A stretch of 64,000 nucleotides of DNA from CAKMMH01 sp927798255 (GCA_034180415.1 JAXFOK010000050.1:1-64000), one strand, 5' to 3'. Counted from the stretch's first letter, positions 36,220 through 45,617 are shown. Program-made: numbers and translations. The notes: a model not told the origin generated them from the letters alone.

Positions 36220-36254
36220 GGACAGATGACACATTAGTCGTCTGTCCTTTTTTT
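36220..36254 (+). terminator. Terminator after B2
   Basis: GGACAGATGAC (36220-36230) pairs with GTCGTCTGTCC (36237-36247) with one wobble, then seven Ts. A smaller AAAGG/CCTTT hairpin lies just upstream at 36181-36200. Confidence 0.9.
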
Positions 36255-36398
36255 ATTTTTATTTGCCTCTAATTAGAATTAAAAATCACGTAATATTCTT
36301 CCTTAAGAACATTAAAATTTTTATATCCATTAATTATTAATTAATTTTAAAAAAGATATACGAGTTTCTTTAAGAATTTAATTTGAAAAATTTATCAT

Positions 36399-37886
36399 CT
36401 ATTTTTTAGTAATTTTATTGCTACTATTTTCTCCTAGATCCATAAACGATTTTTTCTTCATATTTTTTTTGATAACCATTGGAGAATTTAAAGGGCAAAT
36501 CGATGAAAGCTGCCAAATACGCCATATTAAGTCGTTGTCTAGTGTTAAATCAGCTTCTAATATTTCTTTTCCATCAAATGATTTTAAAGGTTTTGAAAGT
36601 TTCATTCCATCTGTTAACGAAGAAATTTTAACCTTTTCTTCATCTTCTTGTGCAATGTATTTTTTTGTATCATTTGCTTCTTTTACTAAAAGAGGATTTT
36701 TAGAAATAGAATCTGCAAGATAAAATTGATGATTAGTATTTAATAATGATTCAGACAAAATTTTTAAAATGCAACATACTGCTGCAGGATGAAAACTTCG
36801 TATGAATTTCGCGCTTTTAAATGTATTAAATATTCTATATCCAGCTCTTGGATTCCAACACGGTCCTTGCCAACAAGCCTTATCAACCATATCAGCAAGA
36901 AGTATCGTCGAAGCAATTATGGCAATTTCGCTATTATCATTTGCTTCACCATTCATTACATCAACCATGCATAAAAGTATATCACTAATTTCTGATGCTT
37001 GATGCTCTGCAATAAGTTCACTATTTGCATCAAGAATTTTTTTAGAAAATGATTCTTTGTAATGAATCGATTGATCACCAAGCCAATCAGTTTTTAATAA
37101 ATTACTTCCTTCATTAACTATTGACCATGCGTAAAGAAAACTTGCAGATTTAGCAAGCTCCTTTAATTCGTTTGAAATCGCTAAATTAGAAAGCACAAAT
37201 GTCGTTAAATATGCAACTCTGTGTAAATGTTTTTTGCCCCATTCACTAGCATTTGCGCAAATAGTAGCTACTAATTCCTTTAACTTTTGATTTTCTGAAG
37301 GAAGATGAGCGGTTCCTAATTCAGTAAGATTTTTAAGAGGAGTAATGTAAGCTTCACCGTGAAGATTTTTTTCTTCAATTCCTAGTGTTAAGAAATGATC
37401 AAAAATTAAATTAACTGTTGAATTTTCATCATCAGTAAAGTCTTGATTGCTATTCTTTTTTAATTCTTCTTGCCTCTTTTTGGCATTCTTTTGGCGATTT
37501 AATAATCTTTCTAAAAATTTTAAACCTGTAATAATATCATCATTTTTATAGGGGTAACTTAAAGTTACACTCATTAAAAAACTTCTATTTAATATCGCTT
37601 CGTAAAGATGAGCTTCTTTTCCAATAACTAAAATAGGGTATTCAAATAATGTGTCGGCTTCGATTAAATTTCTGATGTTTGAAATGCATTGCTTTTCATT
37701 GCTACCACAAAGCGCAATTAAAAAATAATCAACTTCCTTATCTGATAACATGGCGTGAACATCATCTTTTATAGTTGCAATTTGACTATCAAATCCTAGC
37801 TTTAGTAAAAGATTTCTTAAACTTATTGAGAATTTATCTGCGAGCTCTAAAATGATAACCTTTTTATTTTGCGAATTTAAATCCAT
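36399..37886 (-). CDS. Response-regulator-like protein with degenerate HD-GYP domain
   Basis: 495 residues. Residues 8-130 follow a receiver fold (KKVIILELADKFSISLRNLL, VDYFLIALCGS) but lack the usual acidic pocket and phospho-Asp. Residues about 190-400 resemble an HD-GYP domain in order: KKHLHRVAYLTTFVLSNLAI, then SFLYAWSIV where LLHDIGK is expected, then AIIASTILLADMVDKACWQG, and RAGYRIF with FHPAAVC. The C-terminal SLTDGMKLSKPLKSFDGKEI matches the PGMxLaxdV segment typical of HD-GYP proteins. The HD and GYP metal residues are missing, so c-di-GMP hydrolysis is unlikely; a binding or scaffold role is inferred. Confidence 0.55.
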   Translation of the reverse strand: MDLNSQNKKVIILELADKFSISLRNLLLKLGFDSQIATIKDDVHAMLSDKEVDYFLIALCGSNEKQCISNIRNLIEADTLFEYPILVIGKEAHLYEAILNRSFLMSVTLSYPYKNDDIITGLKFLERLLNRQKNAKKRQEELKKNSNQDFTDDENSTVNLIFDHFLTLGIEEKNLHGEAYITPLKNLTELGTAHLPSENQKLKELVATICANASEWGKKHLHRVAYLTTFVLSNLAISNELKELAKSASFLYAWSIVNEGSNLLKTDWLGDQSIHYKESFSKKILDANSELIAEHQASEISDILLCMVDVMNGEANDNSEIAIIASTILLADMVDKACWQGPCWNPRAGYRIFNTFKSAKFIRSFHPAAVCCILKILSESLLNTNHQFYLADSISKNPLLVKEANDTKKYIAQEDEEKVKISSLTDGMKLSKPLKSFDGKEILEADLTLDNDLIWRIWQLSSICPLNSPMVIKKNMKKKSFMDLGENSSNKITKK

Positions 37887-38065
37887 ACTTTATATACTAA
37901 AATAAAAACTCTTAAATATTGTTTTTTACAACCTGTTACCTGCAATCAGTCACCCGAAAACCTAAGATCTGTTTCGAGAAGCTACGTAGTTTTTCTTAAA
38001 CCAAACATACGCTTTAATTGTAGTCCATAAATAGCTTTTCGACAATTTGAAAATATTACTTTAAT

Positions 38066-38082
38066 AAGGGAGCTTTTCCCTT
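38066..38082 (+). promoter_or_regulatory. Small hairpin upstream of gyrA
   Basis: AAGGGA-GCTTT-TCCCTT, a perfect six-bp stem 72 bases before the gyrA ATG. It may lie in the leader. The upstream interval at 37925-37975 also holds CCTG/CAGTC-type degenerate repeat sequence. Confidence 0.35.
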
Positions 38083-38154
38083 CATTCCTTGCTAATTTTT
38101 GAGGTATTGTATATACTTTAATACAGTGTTTTTTATAGATTTTATGGAAAAAAT

Positions 38155-40743
38155 ATGGTCGAAGAAGTAAATAATTTTAATACAATTAGCCCTGTTAATA
38201 TTGAATCAGAAATGAAGCAATCATATATGGATTATGCAATGAGTGTAATCGCTGGTCGTGCGCTTCCTGAGGTAAGAGATGGCTTAAAGCCAGTTCATAG
38301 ACGTGTGCTTTATGCAATGTTTAAAGAAGGGCATTTTTACAATAAAAAAACTGTTAAATGTGCTGGTGTCGTAGGAGAAGTCTTAAAGACTTTACACCCT
38401 CATGGAGATAGTTCTGTATATGATGCACTCGTTAGGCTTGCTCAACCTTGGTCACTTCGTTATCCATTGATTGATGGGCAAGGAAACTTTGGTTCAATTG
38501 ATGGTGACCCACCTGCAGCATATCGTTATACAGAATGTCGTATGATGAAGATTGCAGATTATCTTTTGCAAGATATTGATAAAAACACCGTAGATTTAAT
38601 TCCAAATTTTGATGGCACTACAGTTGAGCCTTTCGTGCTTCCTACAAGAATTCCAAATCTTTTAGCTAATGGTGCAGATGGTATTGCTGTTGGTATGGCA
38701 ACACATATTCCACCTCACAATATTGGTGAGCTCGTAGATGGAACAATTGCACTTATTGAAAATCCTGAAATTTCTACTTTAAAACTTATGGAATATATCC
38801 CCGGACCAGATTTTCCAACAGGTGGATTAATTTATGGAAAGAGGGGAATAATCAGCGCTTATCAAACAGGGCGTGGTATAGTTCAAATTAGAGCTAAAAT
38901 TGAGACTGAAGTTTTAAAAGGAAAGTCTCGCGATATCACTGCGCTTGTCGCAACAGAAATCCCTTTCCAAGTTAACAAAGCTCGTCTTGTAGAAAAGATA
39001 GCGGAGTTAGTAAACAATAAAACGATAGATGGAATTTCAAAACTAAGAGATGAATCTGATAGAAATGGATTAAGAATAGTAATTGAGCTTAAGAAAGAAG
39101 CAACGCCTGAGGTTGTGTTAAGTCAGCTTTATAAATTAACTCCACTTCAAGCAAGTTTTGGAGTAATTAATTTAACCATTGTTGATGGAAGACCAAAAGT
39201 TTGTTCATTAAAAGAGCTCTTAAATAGATTTATCGATCATAGGCGAGATGTAGTAACTAGAAGAACAGAGTTCGAGCTTGGAAAAGCAAAAGAAAGAATG
39301 CATATTTTAGAAGGTTTTAGAATTGCGCTTCTAAATCTTGATGAAGTTATAGCAATAATTAGAAAAGCACAAACTCCAAATGATGCAAAAAGAGATTTAA
39401 TAGCAAGATTTGAATTAAGCTCTATTCAATCGCAAGCAATCTTAGATTTAAGACTTCAAAAATTAACAGGTATGGAACGTCTTGCAATTGAAAAAGAGTA
39501 TGAAGATTTGAAAGCTGAAATGGAAAGACTTCTTGCACTTCTTTCTGATAATGCAAAAATTGATGCATTAATTATAACTGAATTAAAAGAAGTTAAGGAA
39601 GTTTTTGGAGATCCTAGAAAATCGGTTCTTGTTGAAGAAACAGAAGATATAAATATTGAAGATTTAATTGAAGATGAAGATGTCGTAATTACTGTAAGTC
39701 AGCAAGGATATGTAAAACGTATGCCCGTAGCCTTATATAAACAACAAAAACGTGGTGGTAAGGGGATTACAGGAGCATCAGACAAGGAAGATGATGTTGT
39801 TACTACAATGTTTGTCGCATCTGCAAGACAAGATTTACTTGTGTTTACATCATTAGGACGTGCATACGCAATGAAAGCATATGAAGTCCCTGAGGCTTCA
39901 AGAACTGCTCGAGGTAGAGCGTTTGTAAATTTATTACAACTTAGAGAAGATGAAAAGGTTAAGGCTGTACTTCCTGTTAAGGAGTTTAGAGAAGATAGAT
40001 ATTTAATCATGGCAACAAAGCAAGGTATTGTTAAAAAGATGGATTTAATGAGTTTATCAAAAGTAAGAAAAAATGGTATCGTTGCTTGCACATTAAAAGA
40101 AGACGATGAGCTTATTGAAGTATTAGTAATGCATGACCATGATGATATCTTACTTACAACTTCACAAGGTATGGCAATAAGATTTAGTGAAGATGACCTA
40201 AGAAGCATTGGTAGAGTTGCTGCTGGAGTTCGCGGTATAAAATTATCTAAAGATGATTTTGTAGTTGGAATGGTTGTAGTTTCTACAAGTGCTGAAAATC
40301 AGAACGACGATGAAAATCAAGATTTAAGAGTAACAGTAAATGATACTCTTTTAACAGTTTGTGAAAATGGTTATGGAAAGAGAACTATGATTGAAGAATA
40401 CAGACAACAATCAAGGGCAGGTAAGGGAATAATTGATATTCAAACTTGCGAAAGAAACGGAAATGTTGTTGATAGTATGGCTGTAAAAGATGGTCATGAT
40501 TTTATCTTAATAACTTCTAATGGAAAAATTATAAGAAGTGCCGTTTCTGATGTATCAATTGTTGGAAGAAATACTAAGGGTGTTCGTTTAATGAATCTAG
40601 AAGAGGGTGAAAAGGTGCTTGCATGTGCATATTTACCAGAAGAACCTCAAGATGATGAAGTTGAACACAACGAGCAAGATTTATCTAACCAAAGCTTTGA
40701 AGATGAAAACGGCCAGAAGATAGATGATGATAAGATAAATTAA
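38155..40743 (+). CDS. gyrA: DNA gyrase subunit A
   Basis: 862 residues. The breakage-reunion domain contains HPHGDSSVYDALVRLAQPW (wild-type Ser and Asp at the quinolone-contact positions) and the catalytic Tyr125 in AAYRYTE. The C-terminal beta-pinwheel carries the GyrA box as QQKRGGKG, which separates gyrase from topoisomerase IV ParC. Six pinwheel blades are visible as repeats such as DLLVFTSLGRAYAMKAYEVP and LLTTSQGMAIRFSEDDLRSI. The last 40 residues are acidic. With GyrB it introduces negative supercoils. The gene stands alone, with a structured repeat after it. Confidence 0.97.
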   Translation: MVEEVNNFNTISPVNIESEMKQSYMDYAMSVIAGRALPEVRDGLKPVHRRVLYAMFKEGHFYNKKTVKCAGVVGEVLKTLHPHGDSSVYDALVRLAQPWSLRYPLIDGQGNFGSIDGDPPAAYRYTECRMMKIADYLLQDIDKNTVDLIPNFDGTTVEPFVLPTRIPNLLANGADGIAVGMATHIPPHNIGELVDGTIALIENPEISTLKLMEYIPGPDFPTGGLIYGKRGIISAYQTGRGIVQIRAKIETEVLKGKSRDITALVATEIPFQVNKARLVEKIAELVNNKTIDGISKLRDESDRNGLRIVIELKKEATPEVVLSQLYKLTPLQASFGVINLTIVDGRPKVCSLKELLNRFIDHRRDVVTRRTEFELGKAKERMHILEGFRIALLNLDEVIAIIRKAQTPNDAKRDLIARFELSSIQSQAILDLRLQKLTGMERLAIEKEYEDLKAEMERLLALLSDNAKIDALIITELKEVKEVFGDPRKSVLVEETEDINIEDLIEDEDVVITVSQQGYVKRMPVALYKQQKRGGKGITGASDKEDDVVTTMFVASARQDLLVFTSLGRAYAMKAYEVPEASRTARGRAFVNLLQLREDEKVKAVLPVKEFREDRYLIMATKQGIVKKMDLMSLSKVRKNGIVACTLKEDDELIEVLVMHDHDDILLTTSQGMAIRFSEDDLRSIGRVAAGVRGIKLSKDDFVVGMVVVSTSAENQNDDENQDLRVTVNDTLLTVCENGYGKRTMIEEYRQQSRAGKGIIDIQTCERNGNVVDSMAVKDGHDFILITSNGKIIRSAVSDVSIVGRNTKGVRLMNLEEGEKVLACAYLPEEPQDDEVEHNEQDLSNQSFEDENGQKIDDDKIN

Positions 40744-40838
40744 TATTTATGTTATTAAACTCTGTAAGGTGATAACACGTAAAAATTTTTTTATAGAGTG
40801 CGCATATCAGAGTTTAGAAAATACGAGATAATAAAAAG

Positions 40839-40919
40839 ATATCCCGTGAGGGATATAATAAAGGTTGCTTAAGCAACCGGGCCAGGACGGGGTAGACTCG
40901 TAATTTTGCGAAGCAAAAT
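40839..40919 (+). repeat. Structured intergenic repeat, copy 2
   Basis: ATATCCC-GTGA-GGGATAT (40839-40856), then GGTTGC-TTAA-GCAACC (40863-40878), then ATTTTGC-GAA-GCAAAAT (40903-40919). The first two hairpins line up with 27398-27436, with C-G replaced by T-A on both sides of the second stem and a different GNRA loop in the first. It lies between gyrA and gpsA, about 95 bases after the gyrA stop. Confidence 0.75.
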
Positions 40920-40975
40920 CACGAAGGATACCCAGTTGTGAGGATAAACTTAATTAGTATTAGGGGAGAAATAAC

Positions 40976-41968
40976 ATGTTAAAAGTAGGTGTTGTAGGTC
41001 TTGGAAATTGGGGAACTGCTCTTGCAAATCATCTTGCTAATAAAGGATATGATGTCTTAGGTTGGGAAAAAAATCCTCAAGTTGTAGAAAGTATTAATGC
41101 TAATCATGTTAATGCTATTTATCAAAAGGATGTAGTACTTTGTAAAAATTTAAAAGCAACATCTAATATTAGTGATTTAAAAGATTCTGATATGATTCTT
41201 TTAGTAGTTCCATCTTTTGCGCTTAATAGTGTTATCCCTCAGCTTCCAATAAACGATAATATGTTAATAGTTAGTGCAATTAAAGGACTTGAAAGAAATA
41301 GTTTAAAAACGCCTATAGATTATGTGCTTTCAACATTTAATAATGTAAATAAAAATAATTGTGCAGTGTTATCAGGCCCTAGTTTTGCTGCTGATATTGT
41401 AAGGTTTAGACCGTGTGGCGTTGTGTCAGCAGGTTTCTGTGAAGATACTGCAAAGAAAGTTGCAAATATTTTCACAAGTGAATCTATGCGTGTGTATTTT
41501 TCAACTGATCCTATAGGAGTAGAAATAGGTGCAGTAGTAAAAAATGTAATAGCTCTTGCGTCTGGCGTTTGTGATGGAATGGAGCTAGGAGAAAGCGCTA
41601 AAGCAGTTTTAATTACAAGAGGATTAACTGAGATGGTTCGTCTTGGAGTCGCAGTAGGAGGGCAAGAAAAAACTCTTTTTGGGCTTTCAGGAATTGGTGA
41701 TTTAATTTTAACAGCTACTTGTGATACTAGTAGAAATAGAACAGTTGGAAAAAGACTCGGAAAAGGGGAAAGCTTGCAAAATATTATTGATACTCTCGGT
41801 TCTGTCGCAGAGAGTGTAACTACGACTCCACTTGTTTTAGAGCTCGCAAAAAAACATAATGTTTCAATGCCAATTGCAGAAGAAGTAAACAAACTTCTAA
41901 AAGGCGAAGTTAAACCAATTGATCTTTTAAAAGACTTAATGGATAGGCCTTTAAAGTTTGAGTATTAG
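40976..41968 (+). CDS. gpsA: Glycerol-3-phosphate dehydrogenase [NAD(P)+]
   Basis: 330 residues. It makes sn-glycerol 3-phosphate from dihydroxyacetone phosphate for phospholipids. The NAD site is VGVVGLGNWGTALANHLANK. SAIKGLERNS and VLSGPSFAADI follow. The catalytic block is VVKNVIALASGVCDGMELGE with the conserved Lys and Asn. LFGLSGIGDLILTATCDTSR and MPIAEEVNKLLKGE complete the family pattern. GGGGAGA precedes the ATG. Confidence 0.97.
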   Translation: MLKVGVVGLGNWGTALANHLANKGYDVLGWEKNPQVVESINANHVNAIYQKDVVLCKNLKATSNISDLKDSDMILLVVPSFALNSVIPQLPINDNMLIVSAIKGLERNSLKTPIDYVLSTFNNVNKNNCAVLSGPSFAADIVRFRPCGVVSAGFCEDTAKKVANIFTSESMRVYFSTDPIGVEIGAVVKNVIALASGVCDGMELGESAKAVLITRGLTEMVRLGVAVGGQEKTLFGLSGIGDLILTATCDTSRNRTVGKRLGKGESLQNIIDTLGSVAESVTTTPLVLELAKKHNVSMPIAEEVNKLLKGEVKPIDLLKDLMDRPLKFEY

Positions 41969-42143
41969 TTAAAAAATTAATTATAAAAAAATATATAGAT
42001 ATCAAATAATTATCATTTTTAAGATATAAGTTTTTTTAAAAATAAGAAGTAAATCACTATTTTTCAAAGATCAAACTGACATATTCTTTTAAAAATCTTA
42101 AAAGAAGAAGAATTCGTTTGTAATTTTTTAAGGAAATTTAGGT

Positions 42144-42275
42144 ATGATAGAGCAAGTTAAAAAAGGTTATGAAGCAGTTAAAAGCGGTTTTGTAACATTA
42201 AAAAATCATGCAATCACGTCAGGAAAGGATTTATTAAGAAAGGCTAATTTTAAAGAAAATGGGTGTCGATGGTAA
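42144..42275 (+). CDS. Short frame upstream of and overlapping the next gene (possible N-terminal part)
   Basis: 43 codons starting at ATG 42144 with AAGGAAATTTAGG upstream. It has amphipathic-helix character (EQVKKGYEAVKSGFVTLKNH) and overlaps the next frame by 17 bases. Removing one A from GAAAAT at 42255-42260 would fuse both into one protein of about 180 residues, reading through FKEMGVDGKF. It is either a frameshifted gene or a translationally coupled pair. Confidence 0.45.
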   Translation: MIEQVKKGYEAVKSGFVTLKNHAITSGKDLLRKANFKENGCRW

Positions 42276-42684
42276 GTTTTTAAAAGTATTAGGAAGTAAA
42301 ATAGTAATTGAAGGAGTTAAAGAAGGTATAAAATTAGCATTATCACATAATCATTATGGATTAGCTGTCAATCTTATTAAGGAATTAATCGTTAATGGCG
42401 TCTGTGAAAAAATAGTTGATATTTTTTCGAATAAAAAAGTTCATTCCTCAATGGTAAAAAGTTACTATCAAAGTTTTAAAAATGGTGATATCGATAATAT
42501 AAAATCAATGATTTCATTTATGGAAAATAATAGCTTAAAAGACACATTAAGAAGTGTTTTGCAAAATGAAAAAGTTGCATCTGGAATTATGGAATACCTT
42601 AGCAATTCACATTCTAATGAAGAAGTTTCTAAATTTAAAAATTTTATCGAAACCTTAAAAGATTACGATATGGAAGTCAAATAA
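42259..42684 (+). CDS. Hypothetical helical protein
   Basis: 141 residues, all-helical by appearance (VLGSKIVIEGVKEGIKLALS, LIKELIVNGVCEKIVDIFSN). No signal peptide, membrane helix or known motif is visible. There is no ribosome-binding site at its own ATG, which supports the idea that the true start is in the overlapping frame at 42144. It is convergent with the TldD-like gene. Function unknown. Confidence 0.5.
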   Translation: MGVDGKFLKVLGSKIVIEGVKEGIKLALSHNHYGLAVNLIKELIVNGVCEKIVDIFSNKKVHSSMVKSYYQSFKNGDIDNIKSMISFMENNSLKDTLRSVLQNEKVASGIMEYLSNSHSNEEVSKFKNFIETLKDYDMEVK

Positions 42685-42692
42685 AAATTCTT

Positions 42693-44324
42693 TTAAGCTA
42701 CAGGACTTTTTAAAATAAATTGCGTAATCAGCTCTTCCTCTTTTGTTTGAAGCTCTAAGTTTTTAAGTAAAATTGCAGGGGAAATTGTCGTAATTGGAAC
42801 GTATCCAGATTCTGCCCCGCAGTAACTGTTATCTTTATATAAAGTATTTCCTACAGCTATAATATTACTTAACGCTTGAAGTGGAGTACCTACAAAATCT
42901 ACGCCACGAATTGGTTCTTCGCGGCCATTTGGATATACTAAAGTTGCATAAGAAATTGCTCCTGCAAATGCTTGGAAATCATAGCTTGAAGTATCTGTTT
43001 CTCCGCCACTTGTTTCATACACAATCATTCCAAATTTCTTTTTTTGCTTTTTAATTTCTTCTATTAATTTCTTTTTAAGTTCATCAAATGAAACGCCACA
43101 ATTTGACTCAACTATTGTTACAGCCATTCTGCTAATTGGTCGCTGAAATTTTTTATTTCTTGCATGTCCATTTGGAACGAAGTCTTTTTTCTTAAATGCA
43201 CTACGAGTACTTAAAAAATCTTTTAATATTCCATTTTCAATTAACATGGCATCTTTTGCTTCAGTCCCTTCATCATCAAAATCATAGGCACCAATACAAA
43301 ACTCGCCATTAAATTTTTTTAATTTTGGATTATCATGAATTGTAATAGGAAGCTCTAAAATCTTTTTTCCAATTTGCCCCTTAAATGTTTGTCCCTCGCC
43401 TGTAGAAAGGAGTCTACTTCCCTCAAGCCTATGGCCAATTGCTTCGTGAAAAAGCACACCTGATGCCTTAGGGGATAAAAGTACAGGACCAGAAAAAGAG
43501 TGAATCTTTTTTGCTTTTGAAAGATTCATAAGTTGCGAGTGTTTTTTAAGAACTTGAGTTTTAAAATCATCAAATGATGGAAGCTCTTTTTGAGAACCTG
43601 TGTTTATTACAAGCTCTTGATTTAACTGTACGCCTTCTTTCGTAAGCTTTATAAGTCCTACCATTAAAGAATAAGTTTGATAATGCTCAACAATTACTCG
43701 GTTTTCAGTGCTAACAAAAACTTTTGTTTCCTGATTCGTGTCAAAATCAACATAGCTACTAGTAAGCCCGGAAAGTGTTGAAATCCATTTAGAAGCTTTT
43801 TTACAAAAATTAACCCAATAACTTTCATCTACGGTGTCTGCTTTTTGATATTTAATATAAGTTTTGCTAGGAAGCTTAGAAAATGAGTTAAACTCTCTTG
43901 TCGTATCAATTGTAGAAACGCGAGCGGCTTCTTTTAAGTTGTAATCAGAAAGAGCTTCTTTAAATTTTTCTTCTAAAAGTTTCCAAATTGCAATTTGAAG
44001 TCCTTCATAATCTTTATCATCAATTGGCATTGAAACATTTTCATATGAATGCTCTTCTTTGTCATTATCTAATAAACCGCCGTCAGATACTTGGTCATAT
44101 CTATAACTTCCAACTCTTAAATCACAATACACATTTCTATTTTTATCTGATTTTCTTTTATAAAGGGAGCCATTACTTGCCCAGGTGTTAAACCAATTTG
44201 TGTCACGAAGTAAAAATGAGCAGTAATAAGGCTTTGGAAAGCCACGAAGTTTCATAGTAAGAGCTCTTTTAGCTTCTTTTTGCAAAATAGGTATGATTTT
44301 GTCAATTTGTGATTTTTTTAACAT
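42693..44324 (-). CDS. TldD/PmbA-family metalloprotease
   Basis: 543 residues, about 60 longer than E. coli TldD, with the extra length in the N-terminal 150. The zinc site is in VLFHEAIGHRLEGSRL (HExxxH). Downstream the family pattern continues with YDFDDEGTEAKDAMLIENGI, SRMAVTIVES and AGAISYATLVYPNGREEP, then AVGNTLYKDNS. TldD-type proteins degrade or trim peptides such as microcin precursors and CcdA. The usual TldE/PmbA partner is not nearby. The family is certain, the TldD orthology less so; long versions of this kind are seen in deltaproteobacteria. Confidence 0.85.
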   Translation of the reverse strand: MLKKSQIDKIIPILQKEAKRALTMKLRGFPKPYYCSFLLRDTNWFNTWASNGSLYKRKSDKNRNVYCDLRVGSYRYDQVSDGGLLDNDKEEHSYENVSMPIDDKDYEGLQIAIWKLLEEKFKEALSDYNLKEAARVSTIDTTREFNSFSKLPSKTYIKYQKADTVDESYWVNFCKKASKWISTLSGLTSSYVDFDTNQETKVFVSTENRVIVEHYQTYSLMVGLIKLTKEGVQLNQELVINTGSQKELPSFDDFKTQVLKKHSQLMNLSKAKKIHSFSGPVLLSPKASGVLFHEAIGHRLEGSRLLSTGEGQTFKGQIGKKILELPITIHDNPKLKKFNGEFCIGAYDFDDEGTEAKDAMLIENGILKDFLSTRSAFKKKDFVPNGHARNKKFQRPISRMAVTIVESNCGVSFDELKKKLIEEIKKQKKKFGMIVYETSGGETDTSSYDFQAFAGAISYATLVYPNGREEPIRGVDFVGTPLQALSNIIAVGNTLYKDNSYCGAESGYVPITTISPAILLKNLELQTKEEELITQFILKSPVA

Positions 44325-44504
44325 AGTTTTTTAGATTATTGTTTTTAAAAAATAAATTCAATTTTTTTATAGTAGTTTAATTATAACAAATTGTAAATAT
44401 TAGCAATTTTTACATGAATTTAATATGTTTTTTTAATTTGTAATAAAATTTTTACAATTTATATTTTTTGAATAATCCAAAAATGTATATTCATCAAATA
44501 AGAT

Positions 44505-45617
44505 ATGAATGAAAATCGAAAGTATAAAATAGCATTTTTTGCACCAACAGCACTTCCTTTTGATGGCGATTCAATAAATATTAGGCCGTTAGGAGGATTA
44601 GAATCAAATATAACACTCCTAGCAAAAAGTCTTTCAGAAAATGGTCATAATGTAAAAGTTTATACTCCGTGTAAAAATATTAAAGAAAGTAATAATGTAA
44701 ATTTACAATATAAAAATTTAAGTAGTATTAATGAATTATTTGAAGAAAAAAATTTGCTTGATGTTTTGATAGTTGTTAAAGATTTACAATCAATCCTTGT
44801 TAATATTCCATGCCGCGCGAGAATGTTTTTAACAACAGACGGGTTTAATGAAATATCAACATTTGGAATAGGGGATAAAAGATACCATGATAGAATACAT
44901 GTGCTTTTAGGTGGAAGTAAATGGCATATAACTTCTCTTTGTAATACTTCAGGTTTCCCAAAAGCGAGAGCTGTTGCATTAGGTCATGGAATAAATTTAA
45001 GCGATTTTGAAGGTACTGAAAGAAGGGGACGAAAAAGACTCATTTTTACTGCAGCCCCATTTAAAGGATTAGAGCTTACATTAAAAATCATCAATGAATT
45101 AAGAGAACAAGATAGAGAAATAGAGTTTCATAGTTTTAGTGCATTTAACTTATATGACACAGATACTCCTTTTGATAGCCAGATACAAGAAAAGTATAAA
45201 AAGGTAAATGAAGAACTTGAAAAAATTCCTGGAGTTTTTATTCATGGAAATATTTTGCAAAAGGAATTGGCAAGAGAGTATATGAAATCAGCAGTTTTGC
45301 TTTATTCTTGCACATGGGGCGAAACAGGGGCAAGAACCGTAATTGAAGCTCAGGCTGCGGGATGCCCAATTGTTACTTCAAGCCTTGGAGCACTTCCAGA
45401 AATTGTAGGAAATGCAGGCTTCATTATTAATGAAAGAGTTGGAAGTGAGGAGTATTTTGAAAAATTTAAAATGGCTACTATGGAGCTTTTAACAAATGAT
45501 GAGCTTTGGAGTAAAATATCATTAAACGGAAAGATGCGTGCTAAAAATACATTTGCAAGTGAAATGCTAGTAGAACGTTTTGAAAAGATTCTAGAAAGAT
45601 TGAATTTACCTAAGTAA
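44505..45617 (+). CDS. GT4-family glycosyltransferase
   Basis: 370 residues. GT-B fold: the N-terminal domain begins KIAFFAPTALPFDGDS with PLGGLESNITLLAKSLSENG. The C-terminal donor-binding domain has RLIFTAAPFKGLEL and the EX7E-like motif GETGARTVIEAQAAGCPIVT followed by LGALPEIVGNAGF. It transfers a nucleotide-activated sugar, probably to a surface glycan. The next gene makes a uronic or aminouronic nucleotide sugar, which supports a role in LPS, capsule or glycoprotein assembly. Confidence 0.85.
   Translation: MNENRKYKIAFFAPTALPFDGDSINIRPLGGLESNITLLAKSLSENGHNVKVYTPCKNIKESNNVNLQYKNLSSINELFEEKNLLDVLIVVKDLQSILVNIPCRARMFLTTDGFNEISTFGIGDKRYHDRIHVLLGGSKWHITSLCNTSGFPKARAVALGHGINLSDFEGTERRGRKRLIFTAAPFKGLELTLKIINELREQDREIEFHSFSAFNLYDTDTPFDSQIQEKYKKVNEELEKIPGVFIHGNILQKELAREYMKSAVLLYSCTWGETGARTVIEAQAAGCPIVTSSLGALPEIVGNAGFIINERVGSEEYFEKFKMATMELLTNDELWSKISLNGKMRAKNTFASEMLVERFEKILERLNLPK

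Noticed and set aside
29292..36254. A/B locus as a toxin-antitoxin, phage-defence or secretion system
   Set aside because: No nuclease, toxin, helicase, protease or secretion motif could be recognised, and A and B differ in size and topology from known pairs. I leave the function open.
41320..41892. A 190-codon antisense frame within gpsA
   Set aside because: gpsA is complete and canonical; the antisense translation resembles no protein.
42003..42020. Fur-box-like sequence (AATAATTATCATTTTT)
   Set aside because: In DNA this AT-rich the match is weak and not palindromic enough, and the downstream gene has no iron link.
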